Source: an uncultured Clostridia bacterium (GTDB lineage Bacteria > Bacillota > Clostridia > TANB77 > CAG-508). Taken from it: a stretch of 32,227 nucleotides of DNA. The stretch covers positions 127,964 through 160,190 of the forward strand of contig CARPYP010000001.1 in the NCBI GenBank assembly GCA_949045875.1, given 5' to 3'. How positions within the stretch are numbered: position 1 is the first letter of the stretch; each line of letters opens with the position of its first letter. The notes below the pieces were generated by a model. That model was not told where the DNA came from. It saw only the letters and a program-made list of their open reading frames with translations, and made no database searches. A program made the position numbers and the translations under genes. Positions 1-8,077 of the stretch are shown one piece after another.

Positions 1-32
1 CACGACTTCATATTTCTTCATTCAGTATTTTT

Positions 33-67
33 GTCGAGTAAAATTTACTACGTAAATTTTTCACGAC
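33..67. repeat. Hairpin repeat just downstream of spoIID
   Basis: An inverted repeat (GTCGAG-AAATTTAC / GTAAATTT-CACGAC) sits 2 bases beyond the spoIID stop. It has the same design as the inner hairpin at 2395-2429 (GCGAG-AAATTTAT / ATAAATTTCTCACGC), with paired base changes in the stem. The bases to its left also resemble the matching part of the 2301-2466 repeat, so this may be a degenerate end of another copy. There is no T-run on either side, so it is not an obvious intrinsic terminator. Confidence 0.5.
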
Positions 68-68
68 A

Positions 69-1066
69 TTACGTTATATTTACAACCTCTACACCAGTAT
101 AATAATGTTTTATAATTTCTTCATATGTGTGCCCTTGGTTTGCTAGTGCGTCTGCTCCTGTTTGGCTCATTCCGTACTCCATGTCCATATCCAGTTACTT
201 TGATGTTTATGTTTTCTCCTTGTACTGCTATTTGGAAGTTTGCTGATTTTAATCCTAATATGCTTCTTAGTTCTGTTCCTGCTATTTTAGTATTTCCTAT
301 TTGTATTGTTTTTACTCTTCCTCCTTCTGTGTATTCATGTATTTGTATTGTTCTTTCTGCTCCAAATTCAAAGTTGTTGTATTTTTCTTTCATTTTTTTT
401 GCTAGTTCTGCATATGTAATGTTTATTTCTGAATTGTATTGTTCATATCCTTCTTCTCCGTACTGTTTCTACACTTTGTAAGTATGGGTAGTCTTTTCCT
501 CCCCATACTCCTGAGGCTATTTCTGTTTTTCCTCCACTGTTTGCATGATAAAATGCATTTATGATTTCTCCATTATAGGTTACTATTTCTCCTATTGTCG
601 TATTTACTGCTTCTACTATCTTGTTCCAGTATTCTTCTTTTACATTTTCTTCCCATTTTGCAAGTCTATTTTCTTTGGATATCCACGCTTGACAACAGGT
701 TGATGAATCACAGATGTTTGCTTCTCCATGCTTTCCTGCATTTCTTATTATTGTATATATTGTATATGTCCTTGCAACAACTGCTTGCGCTTTTAGTGCT
801 TCTATATTATATTTTGCTGGTATCTCTGCAGATACTACATTACACATATATTCGTCTAAGTTAACTTCTTCGATTTCATTGCTTTTTGCATGTAATAGTT
901 TTACTGTTGTATAATCGTTATAATTATATGATGTGTCTACTTTTATTTCTTCAATTTTCTTTTCTTCTGAAAACATTTGCATTGTTTCAAATTTTTGTGT
1001 AAATATTATCGGTATTATAAAGCATAAAATTATTATTAATATTATAAATATAATTATCTTTTTCAT
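69..1066 (-). CDS. spoIID: Stage II sporulation protein D (peptidoglycan lytic transglycosylase), needs two +1 frameshifts
   Basis: SpoIID is the membrane-anchored transglycosylase that thins septal peptidoglycan during engulfment. Residues 1-23 form an N-terminal membrane anchor. Family landmarks are the VSAEIPAKYNIEALKAQAVVARTY segment, the FYHANSGGKT segment and the C-terminal GYGHGVGMSQ motif. The frame breaks twice. At 458-460 the triplet is GTA-CGG-AGA and at 172-174 it is GTA-CGG-AAT. In both places, skipping the C gives Gly (residues 203 and 298) and continues the family sequence to a TAA at 69-71. The product is about 331 residues, the normal family size. The start ATG overlaps the sigF stop (TAATG), so the gene is the last cistron of the spoIIA operon here. 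It would usually be annotated as a pseudogene, but both breaks have the identical C-GGA form seen in other genes of this window. Confidence 0.9.
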
Positions 1067-1789
1067 TATGCCTCCAACCTTTGTTTCATTTTTTCTAATA
1101 CACTTTTTTCCATCCTAGATACCTGCACTTGCGAAATTCCTAACATTTTTCCAACTTCTGTTTGTGTTTTGTCTTTGTAAAATCTTAGAATTATTATTTG
1201 CTTTTCTCTGGCATTAAGGTTTCCTATAACTTGCTTTAATGCCATGTTATTAATTATTTTTAACTCTTGGTTTGCTTCTACTGGTATCTTAGATATTAGT
1301 TCTCTTTTGTCATTATCATCATTGTTTTCATCTTGATATATAGACTCAATGGGTCTTTGCGCTTCCATGGCAAATATTATTTCTTCTTTGTCTACTTTTA
1401 GTTCTTTAGATATTTGTGCAATGTTTATTTCTTCATGGTGCTTTTTTAAATATTCATTTTGTAGTTGCTTTATTTTTACTCCTAATTCTTTTACACTTCT
1501 ACTTACTTTTATTATTCCATCGTCTCTTATGAATTTTTTTATTTCTCCTAATATGTATGGTACTGCATATGTTGAAATCTGCACCTCGAAGCTTGTATCA
1601 AATCTTTTTATAGCTTTTATAAATCCCATACACCCTATTTGATATAAGTCTTCTGTTTCATAATTTCTTCCTGTAAATCTTTTTACTATACTCCATATTA
1701 ACCCTTGGTTGTCTTTTACTAATTTGGTCATTGCTATTTCATCACCGCATTTGAGCCTTTTTTATATCTTCAATATTGTTCTCATACAT
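1066..1789 (-). CDS. sigF: RNA polymerase sporulation sigma factor SigF, needs one +1 frameshift
   Basis: SigF directs forespore-specific transcription after septation and is held inactive by SpoIIAB. Region 2 (LYQIGCMGFIKAIKRFD), region 3 (FIRDDGIIKVSRSVKELG) and the region 4 helix-turn-helix (TQTEVGKMLGISQVQVSR) are clear. The uninterrupted frame begins at ATG 1731 and lacks the first ~20 residues. Upstream, an ATG at 1789 preceded by AAAGGA opens 14 codons ending in AQM, then CGG at 1745-1747 followed at once by TGA. Skipping the C gives AQM-G-DEIAMTKL, which matches the family QNGDQQARDLL segment and yields about 240 residues. So the complete gene depends on reading C-GGT as Gly at residue 15. 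It lies 22 bases after spoIIAB and overlaps spoIID by one base. Confidence 0.9.
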
Positions 1790-1811
1790 TCCAATATCAA
1801 TCCTTTGTATT

Positions 1812-2228
1812 TTATTTGATTACTTTTTTCATGGTCACTTTTGTTCCCATTCCTACAATAGACTCAATTTTCATTTCATCCATAAAACTTTCCATTATTG
1901 TAAATCCCATTCCTGACCTTTCTAATTCTGGTTTTGATGTGTATAGTGGCTCTTTTGCCATGTCTATATTTTCAATTCCTATTCCATTGTCTTTTATTTC
2001 TATTGTTATTTCTCTATTGTTTAAAACACATGTTATGTATATTAACCCTTCTTTTTCTTCATATCCGTGTATTATACAATTTGTGACCGCTTCTGATACT
2101 GCCGTTTTTATGTCTGCAATTTCTTCTAGGCTAGGGTCTAATTGTGCTACAAAAGCTGCTATGGCAATTCTTGCGAATGCCTCATTTGAAGATTTACTCA
2201 TTAGTTCTAATTTCACTTTATTTTCCAT
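1812..2228 (-). CDS. spoIIAB: Anti-sigma F factor SpoIIAB (serine kinase)
   Basis: GHKL-fold kinase that binds SigF and phosphorylates the anti-anti-sigma factor SpoIIAA. The 138-residue protein shows the N box (EAVTNCIIHGYE, about residues 45-56), the G1 box (IEIKDNGIGI) and the G2 region (ERSGMGFTIMESFMD). Length and order are typical. It lies between spoIIAA and sigF, separated from spoIIAA by 242 bases that hold a structured repeat, an unusually long gap for this operon. The glycine codons here preceded by C are split normally (CAC-GGA), so no frameshift occurs. Confidence 0.95.
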   Translation of the reverse strand: MENKVKLELMSKSSNEAFARIAIAAFVAQLDPSLEEIADIKTAVSEAVTNCIIHGYEEKEGLIYITCVLNNREITIEIKDNGIGIENIDMAKEPLYTSKPELERSGMGFTIMESFMDEMKIESIVGMGTKVTMKKVIK

Positions 2229-2300
2229 TTTTCATTTTTTCCTTTCCCGTATAGCATTTTTATGCCAATTCAATTTTCTTATATTAATATATAATTGTTA

Positions 2301-2466
2301 AAAAAGAATTGTTTTTTGGCTAGGCATTCGAGAAAGAAATACCGGAGGCGTGCTTTTTGCCACGCCAGAGGGTTTTCTTTCGATGAACTTTTTCAGCGAG
2401 CGAAATTTATTTCATAAATTTCTCACGCTATGCTGTTCCAGCTACGCCAAATGGCAATTATTTTTT
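2301..2466 (+). repeat. Dispersed structured repeat, copy 1 (between spoIIAA and spoIIAB)
   Basis: The outer arms AATTGTTTTTTGGC and GCCAAATGGCAATT enclose TAGGC, a long imperfect stem (GAAAGAAATACC / GGTTTTCTTTC) capped by GGCGTG/CACGCC, and a second hairpin at 2395-2429. Copy 2 at 12915-13024 keeps TAGGC, GAAATACC and GAGG-TTTTCTTT but replaces the apical stem with AATGTAC/GTACATT. Both sides of the stem have changed together, which points to selection on RNA (or hairpin DNA) structure. Strand is given from the shared asymmetric TAGGC and may not be the transcribed strand. Confidence 0.65.
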
Positions 2467-2470
2467 AACC

Positions 2471-2776
2471 TTACTTGATTTGTATTATTTTAGGAATCCC
2501 ACTCATTTCGAAAATCTTTCTAACATTTGAATTTACATTAATCATTTCCATACTGCCTCCTAGCATACGCATCATTTTATATCTACCTAAAATCATTCCG
2601 ATTCCGGCACTATCCATAAAAGAAACTTTATCAAAGTCAAATACCATCCTTTTAGGAATATATCTCTCAATTTCATCGTCTAAAATCCTCCTTATTTTTT
2701 CTGTAGTATGGTGGTCTATTTCTTCTGTAATTTGGCAAGTAAGTAGCTTGTCCACTTCATCATATTTTATATTCAT
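2471..2776 (-). CDS. spoIIAA: Anti-sigma F factor antagonist SpoIIAA
   Basis: STAS-domain anti-anti-sigma factor that frees SigF from SpoIIAB once dephosphorylated. The phosphoserine site is in FMDSAGIGMILGRYK (about residues 53-67). The reading frame extends upstream to 2830, but the start is set at ATG 2776 because AAGGAGTGAGG sits just before it and the resulting ~101 residues match the family. It is the first gene of the operon spoIIAA-spoIIAB-sigF-spoIID. A TATAAT-like box lies about 100 bases upstream on the minus strand (near 2877-2882), a weak promoter candidate. Confidence 0.93.
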   Translation of the reverse strand: MNIKYDEVDKLLTCQITEEIDHHTTEKIRRILDDEIERYIPKRMVFDFDKVSFMDSAGIGMILGRYKMMRMLGGSMEMINVNSNVRKIFEMSGIPKIIQIK

Positions 2777-2910
2777 AACCTCACTCCTTTTACATATAAT
2801 TATTATACATATTCTGGTAATTTTTTCCAATAGCGAAACTGGGGAAGTTTTGCCGATTTATAAGAAGATATCGACATTATACGACATGCTATTTGAAGCA
2901 TTATAAATAT

Positions 2911-2987
2911 CCCCCAGTATGAAGTGCACCCCAAATGTTAGACAAAAAACTAACATTTTGGGTGCACTTCACATAGCTGGGGGTTTT
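2911..2987 (+). terminator. Terminator-like hairpin with an inner palindromic insertion
   Basis: Outer arms CCCCCAG (2911-2917) and CTGGGGG (2977-2983) are followed by TTTT, a classic terminator on the plus strand. The loop contains a second inverted repeat, 22-base arms at 2920-2941 and 2950-2971 with one mismatch, beginning TGAAGTGCACCCC and ending near GTTAG. The inner arms look like the ends of an IS3-type element brought together with nothing between them. No plus-strand gene precedes it. The IS resemblance is from memory and unverified. Confidence 0.6.
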
Positions 2988-3007
2988 CTCCTAAAGTTAA
3001 ACAAAAA

Positions 3008-3031
3008 CGGACGCCCAAAGGGCGCCCCTAC
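3008..3031. repeat. Short palindromic repeat (GCCCCTAC family), copy 1
   Basis: CGGACGCCC-AAA-GGGCGCCCCTAC: a short GC-rich hairpin in an otherwise very AT-rich intergenic region. It is identical over 24 bases to the copy at 4124-4147, and related copies occur at 7779, 11786, 12458 and 21851. It looks like an interspersed palindromic repeat (REP-like). Confidence 0.8.
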
Positions 3032-3156
3032 TAAGATATAAATATGGTTTTAAAAGAATTGTTATAATTATTTTAAAACATTATTATTTCTTTGCAACCT
3101 TAAAATAATATGTAAGAATACTACTAATTTTATGTTTTATCAGTTAATTCAAATCA

Positions 3157-4023
3157 TTAACCTAATAATTTATTATTGTTATTATCTAATTTTTCAATTT
3201 TTTCAATGCTATTATTATCTTGCAAAATATTATATTGTTTTTTAGCTATTGTATTTAATCTTTCAAGTCTTATTTTTGATTCAATTCCTTGTTCTATCAT
3301 TTCAGCATTTAGATTTTCAAGATTTACCAAAATAACTAACTGAAGAATATTTGCATAATCTCGCATATTACCATCTAAATTAGGATTTTGGTCTTTCCAT
3401 TCTTTTGCAGTCATTCCAAATAATGCAACATTTAATAAATCTGCCTCATTAGCATAGGCATATAATTTTTGCTTTTCTGTAAGTGTTGGAATTATATTCT
3501 CTTTTATACTATCAGTATGTATTCTGTAGTTTGTTTTTGCAAGTTCTCGTCTAACAGACCATTCGATTTTATTTTGATAACTCTCATTTTGTTTTAGTCT
3601 TTCAAATTCTTGCACTAAATATAATTTGAATTCAGCACTTATCCAGCTTGCAAATTCAAAAGCTATATCTGGATGAGCATAAGTTCCACTATTATATCTT
3701 CCTTGTTTTGATATTATTCCAATTGCATTTGTTGAACTAATCCATCTTTTAGGTGTCATTACAAAAGAGTGCGTACCAGCTTCATTCTTAAACCCATCGA
3801 ATTCGGTGGAATTAAAATTTTGATTGTATAGTAACTCCCATGTTCCAACATATTCCAATGTATGCTTACTCCTAAGCCAGTTTTGAATGATATAATCAAA
3901 TCTCTCTTCATCTTTAAATTTTGCTAAATCTGTTAAAGAAATATAATCTACATTTCCAACTCTCATAACTCTTATAGAAGTATCTTTTACTATTATTTCT
4001 GTTTTTATAAGTTCGTTCTTCAT
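3157..4023 (-). CDS. KilA-N domain DNA-binding protein
   Basis: A 288-residue protein whose first ~135 residues match the KilA-N fold. Landmarks are VDYISLTDLAKF, NWLRSKHTLEYVGTWE, TPKRWISSTNAIGI and YAHPDIAFEFASWISAEFKLYLVQEFERL. The C-terminal half contains EKQKLYAYANEADLLNVALFGMTAKEW, common in phage and mobile-element KilA-N proteins. KilA-N proteins are probably sequence-specific DNA binders of phage origin; the biological role is unknown. It stands alone between two short palindromic repeats. Start ATG 4023 is preceded by a modest GGTAGTGG site; TTG 4038 is an alternative. It looks like a cargo gene in an otherwise chromosomal stretch. Confidence 0.8.
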   Translation of the reverse strand: MKNELIKTEIIVKDTSIRVMRVGNVDYISLTDLAKFKDEERFDYIIQNWLRSKHTLEYVGTWELLYNQNFNSTEFDGFKNEAGTHSFVMTPKRWISSTNAIGIISKQGRYNSGTYAHPDIAFEFASWISAEFKLYLVQEFERLKQNESYQNKIEWSVRRELAKTNYRIHTDSIKENIIPTLTEKQKLYAYANEADLLNVALFGMTAKEWKDQNPNLDGNMRDYANILQLVILVNLENLNAEMIEQGIESKIRLERLNTIAKKQYNILQDNNSIEKIEKLDNNNNKLLG

Positions 4024-4123
4024 AAATACCACTACCAATCTATATAAATTCTAGACAAATTATAAAACAATTGTTTGTACTTGTCAAGTAAAAATCTAAA
4101 TAAATATAAATTAAAAACACTAA

Positions 4124-4147
4124 CGGACGCCCAAAGGGCGCCCCTAC
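4124..4147. repeat. Short palindromic repeat (GCCCCTAC family), copy 2
   Basis: Identical to the 24 bases at 3008-3031. It lies between the KilA-N gene and the end of dnaE. The two copies flank the KilA-N gene in the same orientation, so recombination between them could remove that gene. Confidence 0.8.
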
Positions 4148-4171
4148 TATAACTATATTATCATTATGAGA

Positions 4172-7100
4172 TTATATCTTTACTCTTTCTTCTCCTAATA
4201 TATCCTTAAATTGCTGTATTGTGTTTCTATTAGAGAATATTCCTCCACATGGTTTTACAACTTCACCATCTATTATTTGTACTGGAAGATTATTTCTATC
4301 TCCTGTAAAAAATCTTAATGCTCCTCTTAATTTTTCTTTTGTGTCTTCATCTAATCCTGTTATGTCTAGTTTTAGTATTGTAGTATCTCTCTTGGTTAGT
4401 TCTGTTATATCGTTTGCTACTATTGATATGTTTGTGTCTTCTCTTATACTTAATCTTCCTGTTACTAATACTACATTGTCTACCATCAAATAGTTTGCAG
4501 ATTTTTGATAACAACTTTCAAATACTATTACTTCTGTTGTTCCATATAAGTCTTCTATTGTAACAAATGCCATTAATGTATTATTTTTTGTGTATTTCTT
4601 TTTTATATTTGATATTATTCCTGCATATTTAACTGTTTGCCCATCTTTATAGTTTGTGTCTTCTCCATTTTCTATTTGTTCTAAAAGTTCTTCTATTTCT
4701 ATTGTGTTTATGTTTGTTTGTTTTTCTATTTCTTGTCTTAGTTTTTCTAATGGGTGCCCTGATATATATATCCCTAACATTTCTTTTTCCATTGCTAGAA
4801 GTTCTTTTTCTGAAAATTCTTTAATGTAATTATATGTATATTTGAGTTCGTTTAATTCTTGTTTGCTATCTCCATCTCCACCTAAGTCGAACATGCTTAC
4901 TTGCCCTTGAAAACTTTTTCTAGTTTCTGATTGTATAGTATCTATGATATTTTCATATGATGCAAGTAGTGTGCTTCTTGATATTCCAAATTCATCAAAT
5001 GTACCTGCTTTTATTAAACTTTCTATACATTTTTTATTTACGGATTCTTCTTTTAGTCTTTCACAGAAATCATCTAGACTTTTATAATTTCCATTTTTTT
5101 CTCTGTTTTCCACAATGATATCCACTACTGCTGTTCCCACATTTTTAATGCTTCCTAATCCAAATCTTATTTTTCCTTCTTCTACTGTGAATTTTGTTTT
5201 ACTTTTATTTATATCTGGCTTTAGTATTTGTATATTCATATTTTTACATTCGTCTATATACATTGGCACTCTGTCTAAGTTTCCTAAGTAACTGTTTAAG
5301 GTTGCTGCCATGAATTCTTCTGGATAGTAAGCTTTTAGATATGCTGTTCTATATGCTACTACTGCATATGCTGCTGCATGTGATTTATTAAAGGCATATT
5401 TCGCAAATTCTGCCATTTCGTCAAATATTTTATTGGCATCTTCTGCTGTTATTCCATTTCTTACACATCCTGGAACTATAATATTTCCATTTTCATCTGT
5501 TTCTCCATTTATGAATATTTCTCTTTCTTTTGCCATTACATCTAATTTTTTCTTTCCCATTGCACGTCTAACTAAGTCTGCTCGCCCTAGAGAGTATCCT
5601 GCTAAGTCACGTACAATTTGCATTACTTGCTCTTGATATACCATACAGCCATATGTTACATTTAATATTGGTATTAGTGCTTGATGTGTATATACTGCGT
5701 GTTCTGAGTCTAGTTTGTTTTGGATATATCTCGAAATTTGATCCATTGGTCCTGGTCTATATAATGAAACTCCTGCTATGATATCTTCTAAACTGTCTGG
5801 TTTTAGTTCTTTCATAAATCTGGTCATTCCTGCACTTTCAAATTGAAATATTCCTACCGTTTTTCCTTCTCCCCATAGTTTATATGCATTTGGGTCTTTC
5901 ATTTCTTCATCATATTGTACTTCTATTCCTTTGTTTTCTTTTATCATCCTTGTTGCATCATCTATGACTGTTAATGTTCTTAATCCTAGAAAGTCCATTT
6001 TTAATAACCCTAGTTCTTCTAAAGTTGTCATTATATATTGTGTTGCAATAGTTCCATCTTTTACATGTAATGGTACATATGTGTCTACTGGGTCTTTTGT
6101 TATAACGACTCCACACGCATGTGTTGATGCCTGTCTTGGCATTCCTTCTAATGCAATGGCTATGTCTAATAATTTTTTTATTTTTTCATCATTATCATAT
6201 AGTTCCCTTAGTTCTCTATTTTCTTCCATTGCCTTTTTTATAGTAATATGCAATTCATTTGGTACCATTTTTGCTAGTTTGTCTGTGTCTGCATATGGAA
6301 AGTCTAATGCTCGTCCAACATCTCTTATTACCATTCTTGCAGACATTGTTCCGAATGTTATAATTTGTGATACATGGTCTTTACCATATTTTTCTGCTAC
6401 ATAATCTATTACTTGTTGCCTCTTTTCGTCTGAAAAGTCTACATCAAAGTCAGGCATACTTATTCTTTCTGGATTTAAAAATCTTTCAAATAGTAGATTA
6501 TATTTTATCGGATCTATGTCTGTTATTCCTATTGCATATGCTAAAATTGAGCCTGCTCCTGAACCACGCCCTGGTCCTACTGGTATTCCATTTCTTTTTG
6601 CATAGTCTATAAAGTCCCATACTATAAGATAATAGTCTACATATCCCATTTCGGAGATTACTGAAAGTTCATATTCTTCTCTATCTAATATTTCTTTTGG
6701 TGGATTTTCTCCATATCTATTTTTTATTCCATCATCACAAATTTTTTTGAAGAAGTCATAGTGTGTTTCAAATTCTTCTGGTACATCATAATTTGGTAAT
6801 TTTGTGTTTCCGAATTCAAATTCTACATTACATTCATTTGCGATTTTTACTGTATTTTCAACCGCTTCTGGTATGTTTTTAAAGTATTCACTCATTTCCT
6901 CTGGACTTTTTACATATAATTCATCTGTATCAAATCTCATTCTGTCTTCATCTATCATTCTTTTTCCTGTTTGAATACATAATAATATTTCATGATTATA
7001 TGCGTCTTCTTTTTTTAAATAGTGTGCATCATTTGTTGCTACAAGTGGAATGTCTAATTTTTTAGACATTTCTATTAATTTTTGATTTACTAATACTTGT

Positions 7101-7642
7101 TCTTTTATTCCATTGTTTTGTATTTCTAAATAATAATCTTTTCCAAATACTTTTTTAAACCAAAGTGCTGTTTCTTCTGCTTTTTCTATATTGTTTTCTA
7201 ATATATATTGGTTTACCTCTCCTGCTAGACATGCACTTAATGCAATAATCCCTTCATGGTATTTTTCTAGTAGTTCTTTGTCTATTCTTGGTTTATAATA
7301 ATACCCCTCTACAAAACTAAGTGATACCAGTTTACTTAAGTTTTTATATCCTTCATTATTTTTTGCTAGTAATATTAAATGATTATATGTATTGTCTATT
7401 CCTGAGTCTTTGTTAAATCTGCTTCTTTTGGCAATATAACATTCACAACCTATAATTGGTTTTATTCCTTCTTTTTTACATGCTTTATAAAAGTCAATTG
7501 CTCCATACATGACTCCATGGTCTGTTATGGCTATTGCCTTCATTCCTAGTTCTTTTGCTCTTACTGGTAAGTCTTTTATTCTATTTGCTCCATCTAATAA
7601 ACTATATTCACTGTGTATATGTAAATGCACAAATTCTGACAT
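4172..7642 (-). CDS. dnaE: DNA polymerase III subunit alpha (DnaE)
   Basis: Replicative C-family polymerase, 1156 residues, full length. The PHP domain opens with HLHIHSEYSLLDGA (residues 7-20). The catalytic core has PGRGSGAGS at 357-365 and the aspartates of PDFDVDF at 397-403. Helix-hairpin-helix and OB-fold regions follow (KYAGIISNIKKKYTKN, then FVTIEDLYGTTEVIVFE). The start follows AAGGAGATAA. The gene contains no in-frame CGG in 1156 codons and no frameshift, a useful control for the CGG sites elsewhere. In other Clostridia dnaE is often accompanied by pfkA and pyk; here it is followed by a KilA-N gene. Confidence 0.97.
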   Translation of the reverse strand: MSEFVHLHIHSEYSLLDGANRIKDLPVRAKELGMKAIAITDHGVMYGAIDFYKACKKEGIKPIIGCECYIAKRSRFNKDSGIDNTYNHLILLAKNNEGYKNLSKLVSLSFVEGYYYKPRIDKELLEKYHEGIIALSACLAGEVNQYILENNIEKAEETALWFKKVFGKDYYLEIQNNGIKEQVLVNQKLIEMSKKLDIPLVATNDAHYLKKEDAYNHEILLCIQTGKRMIDEDRMRFDTDELYVKSPEEMSEYFKNIPEAVENTVKIANECNVEFEFGNTKLPNYDVPEEFETHYDFFKKICDDGIKNRYGENPPKEILDREEYELSVISEMGYVDYYLIVWDFIDYAKRNGIPVGPGRGSGAGSILAYAIGITDIDPIKYNLLFERFLNPERISMPDFDVDFSDEKRQQVIDYVAEKYGKDHVSQIITFGTMSARMVIRDVGRALDFPYADTDKLAKMVPNELHITIKKAMEENRELRELYDNDEKIKKLLDIAIALEGMPRQASTHACGVVITKDPVDTYVPLHVKDGTIATQYIMTTLEELGLLKMDFLGLRTLTVIDDATRMIKENKGIEVQYDEEMKDPNAYKLWGEGKTVGIFQFESAGMTRFMKELKPDSLEDIIAGVSLYRPGPMDQISRYIQNKLDSEHAVYTHQALIPILNVTYGCMVYQEQVMQIVRDLAGYSLGRADLVRRAMGKKKLDVMAKEREIFINGETDENGNIIVPGCVRNGITAEDANKIFDEMAEFAKYAFNKSHAAAYAVVAYRTAYLKAYYPEEFMAATLNSYLGNLDRVPMYIDECKNMNIQILKPDINKSKTKFTVEEGKIRFGLGSIKNVGTAVVDIIVENREKNGNYKSLDDFCERLKEESVNKKCIESLIKAGTFDEFGISRSTLLASYENIIDTIQSETRKSFQGQVSMFDLGGDGDSKQELNELKYTYNYIKEFSEKELLAMEKEMLGIYISGHPLEKLRQEIEKQTNINTIEIEELLEQIENGEDTNYKDGQTVKYAGIISNIKKKYTKNNTLMAFVTIEDLYGTTEVIVFESCYQKSANYLMVDNVVLVTGRLSIREDTNISIVANDITELTKRDTTILKLDITGLDEDTKEKLRGALRFFTGDRNNLPVQIIDGEVVKPCGGIFSNRNTIQQFKDILGEERVKI

Positions 7643-7778
7643 TTCTTAATTATCTCCTTAAATTTTATGTCTATATTTTACAATACATTAGATATAAAAT
7701 CAAGGGCATTAATACATTCAATGGGCGTCCATACATTTTTTAAAAAATAATATAAATATCTCAATCCTGCCTTTTCAG

Positions 7779-7802
7779 CGGACGCACACTGTGCGCCCCT
7801 AC
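7779..7802. repeat. Short palindromic repeat (GCCCCTAC family), copy 3
   Basis: CGGACGCAC-ACT-GTGCGCCCCTAC: the same frame as copies 1 and 2, but the stem is GCAC/GTGC instead of GCCC/GGGC, a paired change that keeps the hairpin. A more decayed relative (GGGCGTCC-ATAC) lies at about 7722-7735. It is in the gap upstream of dnaE. Confidence 0.7.
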
Positions 7803-7854
7803 ATTTTCTCTACAATTTCTATTTTTTATTGTAATATAATTAAATTCTCCTATT

Positions 7855-8004
7855 TTATACTAGTTTTAGAACTTGTACAAAATTATAGATTAATAAACTA
7901 TTAATTACTGAAAATGTTACAAAAATTCCTAATGCCATTGATAATAGTTTGTTTTCCTTCATCTTTTTCCATATTTTTAAATTAAAATCAAATAACCTTT
8001 TCAT
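7855..8004 (-). CDS. Small single-pass membrane peptide (49 aa)
   Basis: ATG at 8004 follows AAAGGGAGAGTG with good spacing and opens 49 codons. A basic N-terminus (KRLFDFNLKIWKKMKENK) is followed by one hydrophobic segment (about residues 21-46, LLSMALGIFVTFSVINSLLI). I do not recognise a family. It lies 73 bases downstream of, and on the same strand as, the gene for an anchored InlB-repeat protein, so the two may be co-transcribed. The positive-inside pattern suggests that the N-terminus is cytoplasmic. Confidence 0.6.
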   Translation of the reverse strand: MKRLFDFNLKIWKKMKENKLLSMALGIFVTFSVINSLLIYNFVQVLKLV

Positions 8005-8077
8005 ATATTTACACTCTCCCTTTTATAATATATATGATTGGTTATTTGATTTTATTCGTAAATTTTTTAATTATTTT

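Noticed and set aside
2780..2900. A SigH-type promoter for spoIIAA
   Set aside because: GGAAAAA and GAAT elements are present, but their spacing looks too short for SigH; I could not support a specific call beyond a weak TATAAT-like box.
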